Notes under the pieces: model-generated
Told to the model about the DNA's origin: nothing
Database searches by the model: none
The model's input: the letters and a program-made list of their open reading frames with translations, nothing else
Position numbers and translations under genes: made by a program
Shown: positions 46,059 through 56,589 of the stretch, piece after piece
Position numbering within the stretch: the stretch's first letter is position 1
Layout of the letters: each line of letters opens with the position of its first letter
Origin: Crossaster papposus
Lineage: Eukaryota > Echinodermata > Asteroidea > Velatida > Solasteridae
Assembly (NCBI GenBank): GCA_037893245.1
Contig: JBAIAA010000098.1
Location: forward strand, 1 to 64,000
Reading direction: 5' to 3'
DNA: 64,000 nt

Positions 46059-46318
46059 CTGTAAAAATGTACCCATACAGAAAAAAATGACAGGTAACCA
46101 ACTATTTAAAGTGTCATGCAATGTCAATGGCTGTTAACTGGTTCCCAGCCATTTTTCAAGCGATAATAATAGCGGGTACTTGTACAGTGAAACATTCCAA
46201 ATATCATTTCAGCTCCCTGGGCAGTGTACAGCTCGATGCTGCCATTTCGGCGCAAAGCAGCTAAATCAATCACAATAAGGAAGAACTAACAAGGAAGTAT
46301 GAATAGGAGTAATCAGGA

Positions 46319-46331
46319 GGGGGGGGGGGGG
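46319..46331 (+). repeat. Poly-G tract (G13)
   Basis: Thirteen G close to the 3' end of the Penelope-like element, similar in kind to the G26 tract at a LINE junction. Confidence 0.85.
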
Positions 46332-46384
46332 TTTGAGGAAAACCAGAGGAGTGAGAACAAACAAAAACAGAATTCTGGCAAGGA

Positions 46385-47575
46385 TTAAATCTAAAACAGA
46401 TGACAAATGGGAGAAAACAATAGAAGTTAATCATTTCCTAGTTGGATGTTGAGCCCATGTGGTTGAATAGTCCGAAGACGATTCATCCAAACTTTCTCCC
46501 GGCTGAGGCGGACTGATTCTTTCCGATGGCCAAGTGATTCTATGCCCTGAAGAATCATATCAGAAATACAATGGTTAGGCTGGTTAAAGTGATGTCCTAC
46601 AGGGGTATCCAGTTTCTTGGTGTTGACAGTCGATCGATGACCGTAGAAACGCTTTTTTAGGGCATTTTTGGTCTCTCCGACATACTGAACTCCACAAAAC
46701 CTGCAAGAGATGAGATATATGACATTAGATGTACTGCAAGTGATGTTACCAATAATTCTATGAGTAGTACCAGAAGAGTGGCCAGAAAAGGAGTCAGACT
46801 CCTGAATGTGGATCTGGCAGACCACACATCTAGAACTGCACTTGAAAGTTCCGTGCTGGATGGGGGGAGATGCATCCAAGCTGGGAACTTCGGCTCGAAC
46901 AATGAGGTCTCGTAGATTTTGAGGGCGTCTATAGGCCAATACAGGGCTGTCGGGGATGGCCCGGACAAGGCAATCTGAAGTGTGGAGAATGTGATGGCTG
47001 TCGTTAGTGATTTTGCGAAGGGAAGGGAGACTGGGGTGAAAGGTAGTCACCAGGGGGATCATGGGTTTGGCATTAGCCTGGGGGGCCTTTACCTGTAGAG
47101 CCAAATTTCTGGGTACGGCTTTGGCTCTGTCAATGGCACGTTGAACTTGGCGGGAACTGTGACCCCTGGCAACCAAGTTGTTCTTCAGTATCTGTGAATG
47201 GCGGGAGAAATCATAGTCGTTAGAACAAATCCTTTTGAGTCTGAGGGCCTGACTAAATGCTATACCAGTCTTGCAATGCCTAGGGTGACAGCTGGAGGAG
47301 TGGAGATACTGGTGTGTGTCTGTGGGTTTAGAATACAGATCAGTGGTTATTAAGTTGTCCTCCTTGCGGATGGTGACATCCAGGAAGTGGGCCTGATGAT
47401 GTGAGTACTCTGATGTGAACTTGATGGTCCTGTGGAAGGAATTCATGTGATTAGTGAAAGTCAGCAGACTGTCCTCATCACTGGTCCATATGAAAAATAC
47501 ATCATCAATGTATCTCCACCAGATCCAGGGACGGCACGGTGCTAAGGCAAACATGGGTTCCTCGAGGTCACCCAA
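46385..47575 (-). mobile_element. Penelope-like element, 5'-truncated (RT end + GIY-YIG)
   Basis: Open frame 47575-46427 of 382 codons. The RT catalytic box WWRYIDDVFFIW is followed by SEYSHHQAHFLDVTI and LYSKPTDTHQYLH, as in Penelope RTs. The C-terminal endonuclease has the GIY-YIG signature NVIYLISCRFCGVQYVGETK ... LKKRFYGH, preceded by a CxxC pair (CSSRCVVC). RT motifs before GDLEEP are missing, so it is truncated at its 5' end, but the remaining frame has no stop. It sits just upstream of the known oxidoreductase exons, same strand. Confidence 0.85.
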
Positions 47576-47893
47576 ATTATTTAAACATAATAATGACCCG
47601 ATAAACTCCCTGTGAAATTATTTCTCTGGCATGCTGTCATTTTGAAGAATTTGAAGTAGTCTAAAGATGTGTCCCAGAGTCCCAGTTGGTTCAATATCGA
47701 AATCTAAGAATATTATTTTCTTGGAATAAATATCATTCACAGAACTAAACCTTCGTCAGGTTAGTTGTCAAGCACTTTTCTTTAGATTTTTGAGAACTTT
47801 TGCTGCTTTCAAACAATACAAATGTACAACTGACAATAAGTAAAACATTTTTGATGTCTTGGATATATTTGAACAATGTGCCCTTCAAAAGAT

Positions 47894-48255
47894 TTTAAAG
47901 GTAGGATACACCATCGGTAATTGCTGGAATTATCAAGAATGGGTACATTTTGGAGGGTTGTATTTTATAGTAAACATTGTTTAACTGACTTGTCCGGAGT
48001 TTTACAATCATGGATGCTGAGAAAAGCAAGAAAAACAATACTCGTTTTCAACCGGCGTCAGGCAGTAGTTCTTATATTGTTCCTGTGTTTTTTTAATATA
48101 TATAATTCAATTTTTCAGAACAATTAAAGGATATCTAGCACAATCTATTTGCTGGATGCCTACAATCATTATTTACCTACAAATAAGTGGGATATTTCCT
48201 AATAATTCGGTAGTAAAATGTTGCGATTTCGCAAAAGGTGTATCCTACCTTTAAA
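47894..48255. mobile_element. MITE with TTTAAAGGTAGGATACACC ends
   Basis: Left TTTAAAGGTAGGATACACCA (47894) and right GGTGTATCCTACCTTTAAA (48255) are perfect inverted ends. The body resembles 44503-44895. The right flank (48256-48380) is the inverted copy of 12628-12742. Confidence 0.85.
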
Positions 48256-48380
48256 TCCCGAGTGGGAAACAAAAATCATACCTCTTCGTGACTGGTTCGC
48301 TGGGTCCAATAAGGCAAACCAAGATACCAGGCCACTCAGCAATATTTGGCGGCTGCACTGCCCCACAAACCTGCCCCGAC
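48193..48380 (-). repeat. Inverted copy of 12628-12795
   Basis: Matches the segment at 12.6-12.8 kb across the MITE boundary. The translated frame (SGLVSWFALLDPANQSRRG) is similar in both, but no protein family is recognised and the copy has no other gene signs. Confidence 0.75.
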
Positions 48381-49081
48381 GACACAAACGTCAAATACCT
48401 CGGTTGCAGACATGACTGACAAACGATGGGATTATCACGTACAGCTAGTAGTATGACACTAAATTACATGAATAGAAAACACAAACAGAAAAGGTCAGGT
48501 AAATACAAAATGTAAACGGAAAAGTTGTAGGTCGTCCTGATAAGGAAAGTATTCAGTTGATACGTACAGGGTGTTCTGTACATGTATAGGGTAATTTTCG
48601 ACAATTTTTCTTGTTCCTTTGACAATTTGTCTTGTTTCTGTGTACAATTTATTATTTTAACCATCATATATTTTTTTGATTGCATAAAAATGCATGAGTA
48701 TACCCAAAGACTCGGTGTCTTGATTGGCCGAGAGCTAGTCACATGGTATTTTCTATTTTTACTATCTTTCTGTGCACGACCAAAAGTACTATATCCGTAG
48801 CAACCATGGTGCTATACCATTAGCAACCAAAGTAGTACCCATGGCGCTGTATTTGTGTGTAAATGTATGCTGATCGTAGCGGGTATTGTTTCAAAGAGCC
48901 AGCGCTACGGAGCTGGATTGAAATAAAAGTTCATTTTAACTGTACATGTATTTAGATTATAATTCATTTAAACTGTATTTAGATTATAATTTTAAAGTAT
49001 CCAAACCAAGCCGAATCTTTGGGTGAGGCATGAAGGTAGGAAACCTCCATGGCATGGGTGAGGTGTTATAAACTTATATAT
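48381..49081. other. Gap with no gene
   Basis: AT-rich, with a repeated tgtatttagattataatt at 48950 and 48974. Nothing else supported. Confidence 0.4.
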
Positions 49082-49507
49082 TGTAACGGGCGTGAAAATA
49101 CTGGTACGAGTACTAAATTACTAAAGAGACTGGAGAGATCGTGCTGTGGCTTCAAAGAATAATAACAGTTTTATTATCTGTTCGATGCTTCCAATACTAC
49201 AAGCACACACTATGCCTAATGTGCATAAACCGAATGTCTATGTGTGTAACAATGAGACGCAGCGTCAATGTGTATTGCAATCGAACGTCGAGTAAGACGC
49301 GCTCTGTGGACTAGGTCTACCGGGCCAGAACCAGTCACGACTTGAACATCGATCTGAATCTCTGAACCCCGAGCACTGATTTGGCTCGTCTTTTATAGCG
49401 GTTTGGGCGCGTACATTACGCGTGAAGCTAGCGCCTCATAACAAAATGTCCTTTGTAATACCCTGATTGGTCATAAACCACTCCTCCATGTATTATTCCA
49501 AATCACA
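49082..49507 (+). repeat. LTR-like repeat, copy 2
   Basis: About 426 bp, close match to 10331-10761, from TGTAACGGGC to AAATCACA. ATAT on both sides (before 49082 and after 49507) might be a 4-bp target duplication. Followed by the inverted copy of the 37880-38127 repeat instead of the copy 1 sequence. Confidence 0.6.
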
Positions 49508-49513
49508 ATATTA

Positions 49514-49760
49514 AATAGTCCAAGGAAAATAAGTTTTGACCTCACACAAATTGCAATAGAATATTTTTCACCACAGTGCACTTCTGGTCCCTAGAATGAC
49601 ATACTAAAAATCTCAAAAAATCCAAGTGGTGGAAATTGGATAATTTGCATAAATCGTTAATCCCTGCCACGTAATATATTTATTTCTAAGTTTGGGTATA
49701 ATTATCATTATTATTTTTTGGAAAAGTTTATGTTGGTGATTCTACTTACATATTCTTACT
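49514..49760 (-). repeat. Dispersed repeat, inverted copy of 37880-38127
   Basis: Starts tagtccaaggaaaataag immediately after the LTR-like unit and runs to gattctacttacatattc. No ORF. Confidence 0.75.
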
Positions 49761-49769
49761 TCAGTATCA

Positions 49770-51157
49770 ACTATAGTGGTACGGTCGGCATGCACTATTT
49801 TTCAAGAACAAAGTGTCTGTTGCAGCTTGCGGAATTAACCTTGAAATTTCACTTTTCATCAGAATCGTAAATAAACCTTAGTACCACAATCTTATTCGTC
49901 GATGTGTACTTGCATCTCAGATGGCTAATCAAGTACTTTTGTGGCCGTTTTGAGGGTGAAATTGGATGTTGCTTTGGGCAAACATTAGTCAGAGTAACTT
50001 GGACCCTAAAATCACCTTTTTCAACATGTGGATATGTCGGGTGATATAGGGTCCAAGCAAGAGTCCTTTGGATTGCTTTACAAAATGTGTGCACATCGAT
50101 CCCGGCATGACCTCCCACACTTTTCCCCAAAAATGTCACGGAAAACGGCCACTTACAAAAATGCTGCTTGTCCCCAGTAGGCACTAACACAGTATCAGTG
50201 TAATCTTACCTTTCAAAAAAGTGAGAAAATCAGGCCTCAAAATGTTGAGCAATGTTCGCCGATTCAAATGCACGTGATTTCTACAAACCGTCCAAACATG
50301 TCAAAGTACGAGTCGAAAATCTAGCCAAAATTCCTTTTCTGGATATTTTATTGAAAAGATATTTATGTAACAAAAAGCTTGTATGTTTCTTCTCAAAATG
50401 CACTTCATCTAAAACAATAGTATTGGAGACCAAGCCATAAGAGGTAGGTTTTTATTTGAAGCGATCCGGAACTAGGAAAAATCCGGAACTAGGAAAAATC
50501 CGGAACTAGGAAAACAACTGTACTACAGCTCTATGACTAGACTGTACACACCGTCCAAAACATGTTTCTTTGACCTATACTAGCCTACATACATCAAAGA
50601 TATGCGTCTTTTATAAAACAAACTTTCTCTATACTGCACAGGCACATTTTTACCTTTGACGTTGCCTTTTCAACTCCAAATAAAACAGCGAAAGAAAAAG
50701 TTCCTTACAAATTACAGCTGTTTCATAATCACATAAACAGGCCAAGGGCGCCGCCATTACTAAAACTATTCGCGCCTCGACTTTTGAGGGCGCTACACAT
50801 TATTTTTTTCAAAACAGTCACTTCAGACTATAGAGCTATATTAAATTACTTTAATATAGCTCTCTGCTTCAGACGCATCGCGTCCAAAACGGCAAAAGCG
50901 ACAATTCTCTTATTATTTTTTTTTCTATTTTTTTTTTTAAGACACATTTTTGTTGGTTTTTGTACCAACTTGTATCTCACCGAAATTTCGCGACGATTTT
51001 CTCTCCACTGATGTTCACTCGGATCGGAAACCGTTGGCCCTGGTGCGCTGGATAGCTGGGCTAGATAGCCCTTTCGCTGGACTCTGTTGTTCTCTAACAC
51101 AATGACTGCTAGATGGACCTTGCAGTAGGCCCAATCGGATTCGCAGTTTGCTTCCTA
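49770..51157 (+). repeat. Dispersed repeat body, copy 2 (interrupted)
   Basis: Colinear with parts of 11015-12455. It breaks at cagtttgcttcctatt (51157), and its continuation (gacgaatattacgacg) resumes at 61318, so the 10.16 kb between is inserted. It also holds three tandem copies of ccggaactaggaaaaat (50465-50514) and a 32-bp hairpin insertion at 50832-50863. Confidence 0.8.
50832..50863. repeat. Tiny hairpin insertion with flanking duplication
   Basis: agagctatattaaa-ttac-tttaatatagctct, absent from the matching place in copy 1 (near 11635). The word cttcaga(c) stands on both sides of the insertion (50821 and 50868) but once in copy 1, resembling a target duplication. Confidence 0.8.
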
Positions 51158-52250
51158 TTCAAGTTTCAAGTTTATTCACACACGAATTTCAATGTTGGCA
51201 ACAACAAAACAATCATTACAAGTAGGCCTAAGCACAATATAAATACAAACAGTTAAAATGATAATGTGAAAATTAAACTAAGTGTAGAAAAAAGAACATG
51301 TCAACATTGAGGAAAAAGAAGAAGCCGAAGCTTTTATTCCTTTCCCTATCCCCCACCCTTACCCCAACACAGACACATTAACTACGGACAACATACAAGG
51401 ACTACAATAAACAATTAACAAATAATAAATTAATTAATTACCATCATTGAGCAAGTTAAGTTTGATTTTTTTTCTAAAAATATGAAGAGAACAAGACTGC
51501 TTGACATCCGTCAGACTATTCCAACATTTGATTCCACGTTGTTTGGGACTATTTTTTTAAATAAAGATGTACGGTTAAAATTTTAATACAAAAGTTTTCG
51601 AGATGTACTGCTGGTTACATAACAATGAACATCTGAGGTTAAAATGAAAAGATGATTAAAGCAATGGGGTAATAAATTATTCATTAGTTTAAACATAAAT
51701 ATGCCAAGATTAAAATAATAAATATTAGTCAACTTAAGCAGGTTCAAATGGGCAAATAGAGGAGTTGTGTGATCCAAATAACCTGCTTTAGAAATAATAC
51801 GTACAGCTCTTTTTTTTGTAAGAGAAATAATTTATTATGTTGAGAAATTGAGCCACCCCAGACAATAACTGAATAATTTAAATAAGGAAGTATAAACGAA
51901 TTATACAATGTTAATAAAACATTACTGGGAAGAATCGATTCATAACACCAATCTTTTTAGAGACCTTAGTACTAGTAGCCAAAGTATTGATATGATTAGA
52001 CCAACTTAAATGACTATCAATGTTAATACCTAAAAGGTTGGTATTGGAAACTTGTTGAAGAATGATACCATTTAATACCAAAGGAACAGTTTGAGAATAT
52101 TTACAATTACCAGAACTGAAAATAATATAATTTGTTTTGAAGAGATTGACAGATAATTTATTAGATAACAGCTAAGATGAAATCTTAACAAGTTCAACAT
52201 TTAAGTTTTGAATACCAGTATTAATATCATTATGGTCATACAATAAACAC
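51158..52250 (-). mobile_element. CR1/L2-like LINE, 3' part (RT end and 3' UTR)
   Basis: Resumes the LINE begun at 61317. The minus strand reads INTGIQNLNVELVKIS, a stop, LLSNKLSVNLFKTNYIIF, then LLGINIDSHLSWSNHI, and LNLLKLTNIYYFNLGIFMFKL near 51.7 kb. A 3' UTR ends in repeated cttgaaacttgaa at 51165. Several stops and frame changes make it inactive. The catalytic YADD segment is lost at the junction with the Ngaro-like element. Confidence 0.8.
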
Positions 52251-52360
52251 CAGTCAAAATACTGGTGCTCCAAAACACTCCCACGGCGCTCCGAACATGA
52301 ATTCGAAAGCCGGAGGAGGGGGGAATTCTTTTCGTCCCCCCAACTCCAATTAAACTATTT

Positions 52361-53908
52361 GTGCTGCGCAAGTGGCTAATGGGCTACCCCACAGCCGACG
52401 CAAAGATTCTAGAGGAGGGGTTTTCTAAGGGTTTTTCATTGAGGTACACAGGCCCCAGATGCAGTCGCCAGGCCACCTGCTTATCGTCAGCGGCGGCTAG
52501 GCCAGACATAGTTAAAGAGAAACTGGCTAAGGAAATTAACATGAATAGGATAGCTGGCCCCTTTCCCTCTCCACCTTTTCCTACATTACAGTGTTCCCCC
52601 ATAGGCCTAGTGCCAAAACGCGAACCAAACTCGTTTAGGCTTATCCATCATTTGTCATTCCCCACAGGCAGTTCAATAAATGACTTCATTGATAAGAACG
52701 AGTCCCGGGTTAACTACGCATCGTTCGATGCAGCCGTTGATCTAGCTATGTCAGCGGGCCAAGGGGGGTGGCTGGCTAAATCCGACATAAAATCGGCCTT
52801 TCGGCTTCTCCCCATTAACCCCGACGATTATGATCTTTTGGGTTTTATGTTTGAAGGGCAGTATTATTATGATAAGTGCCTGCCAATGGGCTGTACAATA
52901 TCGTGCTCTCTTTTCGAGAAATTTAGTACCTTTCTGGAATTTAAGGTCAAGGAGGTGGCGAATAGTACTTTGGTAACGCACTACTTAGACGATTTTTTGT
53001 TTATTGGCAGGTCCTACGCCTCGTGCGCGGCGACCCTTCAAGTTTTCGAACAAGTTTGTGCGGTTTTGGGGGTGCCCATTGCCCAGGAAAAAACGGAGGG
53101 CCCCTCCCAAAAAATGACATATCTGGGTCTCGAGATTGACACGGTGCACAAGCAAATTTGTGTCCCAATGGCTAAAGTGCGGGCGCTGCGTGAGCAATTA
53201 GAACACACGATGCGCTGCCGTAAAATCACATTAGTCCGCATGCAGTCCTTAATCGGTTCACTCAATTTTTTATGCAAGGCTATCGCACCTGGCCGCGCAT
53301 TCATGGGCCGCCTTATTGCTCTCACGCGTGGCGTGGCTTTGCCGCATCATAAAATTCGACTGACTAAAGGGGCCAAGTTGGACTTACTTATGTGGAATGA
53401 ATTTCTCACTCATTTTAATGGGGTGTCCGCTATTCAGGACAGCGAATGGCGGTCAAACACAGCTTTGCAGTTATACACTGATGCAGCAGCTAGCATTGGA
53501 TTTGGGGCATATTTTGGCGACAGGTGGTTTCAAGGCAAATGGCAACCCGAATTAATGCAGACTTCCCCTTCGATTGCGTTTTTAGAATTTTTTCCTATCA
53601 TGGTGGCGGTCCGTTGTTGGGGACACGTACTGGCCAATCAACGGGTCATGTTTCACTGCGACAATGTTGCAGTCGTGCAAATTATCAACCGACAAACGTC
53701 GCGCTGCCCAAAGATCATGCACCTTTTGCGGATGTTCGTGATCGATTGCTTAACATTCAATATCCATTTTAAGGCTACCCATGTCCCCGGCACAATCAAT
53801 GATATTGCCGATGCTTTGTCTCGTTTCCAGACAAACAGATTTCGGGATGCTCATCCGCTAGCGGCCGCTGCAATGACTCCGTTGCCCAGCCTACCCCAAA
53901 CCTGGTAG
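52361..53908 (+). CDS. Ngaro-like RT-RNase H polyprotein (5' end missing)
   Basis: Reading can extend upstream to a TGA near 52299, so the ATG at 52361 is only the first internal Met. RT motifs: CSPIGLVPKR, LIHHLSFPTGSSIND, KSDIKSAFRLLPI (A), CLPMGCTISCSLF (B), YLDDFLFIGR (C) and MTYLGLEID. RNase H: LQLYTDAAASIGFGAYF, FHCDNVAVVQIIN and ATHVPGTINDIADALSR. The catalytic acidic residues are in place. It ends 8 nt before the recombinase ORF, in another frame. Confidence 0.85.
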   Translation: MLRKWLMGYPTADAKILEEGFSKGFSLRYTGPRCSRQATCLSSAAARPDIVKEKLAKEINMNRIAGPFPSPPFPTLQCSPIGLVPKREPNSFRLIHHLSFPTGSSINDFIDKNESRVNYASFDAAVDLAMSAGQGGWLAKSDIKSAFRLLPINPDDYDLLGFMFEGQYYYDKCLPMGCTISCSLFEKFSTFLEFKVKEVANSTLVTHYLDDFLFIGRSYASCAATLQVFEQVCAVLGVPIAQEKTEGPSQKMTYLGLEIDTVHKQICVPMAKVRALREQLEHTMRCRKITLVRMQSLIGSLNFLCKAIAPGRAFMGRLIALTRGVALPHHKIRLTKGAKLDLLMWNEFLTHFNGVSAIQDSEWRSNTALQLYTDAAASIGFGAYFGDRWFQGKWQPELMQTSPSIAFLEFFPIMVAVRCWGHVLANQRVMFHCDNVAVVQIINRQTSRCPKIMHLLRMFVIDCLTFNIHFKATHVPGTINDIADALSRFQTNRFRDAHPLAAAAMTPLPSLPQTW

Positions 53909-53916
53909 GCGACGAA

Positions 53917-54834
53917 ATGACTCGTCTGCTGTCGGTAGCTTTTTCGTCACATACACACAAGTCGTACACTTGCGGTTTGAACGCGTTCTGTAAATTTAAA
54001 GAAAGGGACATTTCCGCTTTGCCTGCACAAGTCAGTGATATCAGAGAGTTTGTAGCTTGGCTATCTTTACAGGGTTTAGCTCCCGCCACGATTACCACTT
54101 ATCTTGCCGGGGTTGCATGTTATCACAAAATTAATGGGTGGCCGGATCCAACCAAAGATTTTCTGGTTTCCAAACTTCTTGAGGGTTGCCAGAGGGACCA
54201 TAATGCAGGGGACAAACGCTTGCCAATGTCGTTGCCAATTCTTTCCAAATTAATTCTGACATTTCAGCAGGTCTGTTTTTCGCATTACGAGGCTTCCCTA
54301 TTTAAAGCAGTAGTGCTTAGTGCCTTTTTTGGCTTTATGCGTTTGGGAGAATTCGCTGCAAACTCAAAGCACGAAACGCAAGACTCTCTCCTCCACATTT
54401 CAGATATACACATCACCGGTTGGGGGACTCCAACCGCTGCCGTTTTAGTTTCCTTTAACCACAGTAAAAATAATAAAACGGGAGCCCCCCAAAAGATACT
54501 GCTGAATTCCTCACGCAACCCCGATTTATGCCCTGTACGGGCCCTGCACGCCTATGTGGCAATTCGCCCCCAATGCCAAGGCCCGTTATTTTGTCATTTT
54601 GATGGCACTCCATTAACAGCATACCAGTTCAATGCAATCTTGAAAAAAGCCCTGTCCTTTTGTGGGCTGCAAGGAGGCCATTATCGTGCCCACTCATTTC
54701 GCATAGGCGCGGCCACGACGGCTTATGAATTGGGGGTCCCTCCAACGGACATTCAACGCATGGGTCGCTGGCGATCGGACGCTGTATTTACTTATATTCG
54801 TCCCAATCCTACGGTCAATATGCCAGGAATATAA
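53917..54834 (+). CDS. Ngaro-like tyrosine recombinase, intact
   Basis: 305 residues, no stops. It has an N-terminal SAM-like domain (SSHTHKSYTCGLNAFCKF) and a catalytic domain with Arg in FFGFMRLGEFA, HSFRIGAATTAYELG (His and Arg) and GRWRSDAVFTYIRPN with the nucleophilic Tyr. It would integrate a circular cDNA by site-specific strand exchange, without an integrase-type target duplication. Copy 1 (5.7-4.9 kb) has the same domain but lacks the Tyr segment. Confidence 0.9.
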   Translation: MTRLLSVAFSSHTHKSYTCGLNAFCKFKERDISALPAQVSDIREFVAWLSLQGLAPATITTYLAGVACYHKINGWPDPTKDFLVSKLLEGCQRDHNAGDKRLPMSLPILSKLILTFQQVCFSHYEASLFKAVVLSAFFGFMRLGEFAANSKHETQDSLLHISDIHITGWGTPTAAVLVSFNHSKNNKTGAPQKILLNSSRNPDLCPVRALHAYVAIRPQCQGPLFCHFDGTPLTAYQFNAILKKALSFCGLQGGHYRAHSFRIGAATTAYELGVPPTDIQRMGRWRSDAVFTYIRPNPTVNMPGI

Positions 54835-54881
54835 GGATACTGACAACATTAGGATATAAGAATTCCCTTGTTTGCACTAAT

Positions 54882-55412
54882 TTGACAGGTCCCGTGTGGA
54901 TCGTTGGGGATTCCCTCATTCGCTGGGTAGCGCAGCCGTTGGATCCCAATATCACTGTGTTGTGGCAAGGCAAAAGCGGTGCCGGACTAAACGATCTTCC
55001 TGAATTACTACAAAGTATACAAGGGCCCCTTCCTTCCGTTATCATTGTACATTTGGGTTCAAATGACCTGGGCAATATTGATTTTTTCTCGATGCGACAA
55101 CGCGTTGTGATTTTTATGCAGTTTTGTAGAAATACATATCCAGATACACTTTTGCTCTGGTCTGAAATACTCCCCAGGGCGTTCTATTACGGGGCCAATC
55201 CCCAGGACAGTATGGACAGGCAACGGCGAGCAGTTAACCGCTGGGCAAGGTCCCGCTGCGGCAGATTGGGCGCAATCAGTTTAAATCACCCCCAAATCAT
55301 TCGAACCCATTTTCACTTGTATAGGCAAGATGGGGTGCATCTTTCACCCGCTGGCAATACAATTTTCAGGGAAAATTTTCAGTCGGCCATTCGACACTTC
55401 ATGTACGGTTAG
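54882..55412 (+). CDS. SGNH hydrolase ORF of Ngaro-like element
   Basis: 176 residues. Block I VWIVGDSLIRW (Ser), block II GKSGAGLND, block III VHLGSNDLGN (Asn) and block V DGVHLSPAGN (Asp, His): the full SGNH set. Some Ngaro elements encode a hydrolase ORF downstream of the recombinase; its role in the life cycle is unknown. The frame is open upstream of the Met (TNLTGPVW), so the start is uncertain. Confidence 0.8.
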   Translation: MTGPVWIVGDSLIRWVAQPLDPNITVLWQGKSGAGLNDLPELLQSIQGPLPSVIIVHLGSNDLGNIDFFSMRQRVVIFMQFCRNTYPDTLLLWSEILPRAFYYGANPQDSMDRQRRAVNRWARSRCGRLGAISLNHPQIIRTHFHLYRQDGVHLSPAGNTIFRENFQSAIRHFMYG

Positions 55413-55489
55413 TTGTAGGCCTACCGTATTTGGAGCGATGAATGTTCGAATTGGGTTGTTTTTCTTTCCTTGGCCGCGCGAGCGCGTGT

Positions 55490-56231
55490 GGCCTTTTTGG
55501 TGCAAGTGAAATAAAACAGCCCATGAGTTTTTCCCTGCTTTGTTAATATAAAGGGCCATGATCTATACCAATTAAAGGAACGATTTAACAATTTAGCCCT
55601 AACTTAGATTATTGTTGTTAACAGGTGATCGCTCGTCCCCTGAGTCAGTACAACAGGGGATGAGCACCGTTCCTTCCTTCTGTAAGTACAAACCAAGGAA
55701 CGAACGGGCCTGTAAACTATATAGTGTGTATGTATTCTAGTTTTGTCTTGTTAAAGGATTGTATATACGTGTAGTTTAATGTCTTGCAGATGTTGGCTAT
55801 CATTGTGCAAATGGTGGCAGTTAACTGACCTAACGGTAGGTTGACCTGGTCTCCTGGCGGGGTCAACAAACCAGGTCACTCGATGATCGAAACACTAACT
55901 TCACAAGAAAATTGGTTCTGGGCCTTTGATGCCCAGGGGCTGTTGGCGCCCATTGTGTAGAATGATTAATGGTCTAGGCTGATGGTGCCTAGGGGCTTAT
56001 GGTGCCCAAACTCTGACATTGGTACAGAGCTGATGGTGCTCTGGGGGCTGTTGGTGCCCCATAGCAAGTGAAGTTAAATACCTGTGGTGATACACAATTC
56101 CCGGTGGCCCCTCATAAAACGGTAGCCGGGAAAATTGTTTTGAGAACGTTTTCAATAAAATTCGTTTGGCTGAGGCGTATAACCACACAAATCGTGACTG
56201 TGTCCGTATCATTTATTTATCTGCTTATAAC
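55490..56231 (+). repeat. Ngaro-like direct repeat B1
   Basis: 742 bp, apparently identical to 56590-57331. Contains a TATA-like aatataaag (55547), three spaced copies of a gatggtgcc-nn-ggggct motif (55930, 55982, 56030) and ends ctgcttataac. An inverted word ttataagcag lies 30 nt beyond (56260). Confidence 0.95.
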
Positions 56232-56589
56232 AAATTTTATCCCTCAAAGATCAAATTATTTATAAGCAGGAACATGGAATTACCGCGTAGGCCGCTTCAG
56301 GCCCAATGCGTGTATAAACCGCACTGAGTCTAAGCCGCAAGAAAACTGTACATACATAAAAGACAAGAGGGTGACTGGAAAGTTTTCCAACGGCATAAAC
56401 CAATCAGATCACGGGAATGCTAACCAATATTCATGCGGTGTTATACCACGGCAAACCAAGCCATGCGGCCACTTTGGTCTCAGCCTTCGGCGAATGAACA
56501 CTTTGAAAACGTTCGGCGAATAAACACATTGAATACGTCTTAACAAATTTATTTTCCCACCACCTCCCCAACTTCCTCCTCTTTGAGAG
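56232..56589 (+). repeat. Spacer between direct repeats (putative A2)
   Basis: 358 bp expected to match the lost left terminal repeat (A1) in a split-direct-repeat element. No ORF of note; contains ccttcggcgaatgaac / gttcggcgaataaac as a short tandem pair (56490-56530). Confidence 0.6.

Noticed and set aside
49849-50190. 113-codon minus-strand ORF
   Set aside because: Falls in a dispersed repeat whose other copy (11.0-11.3 kb) does not keep the frame.
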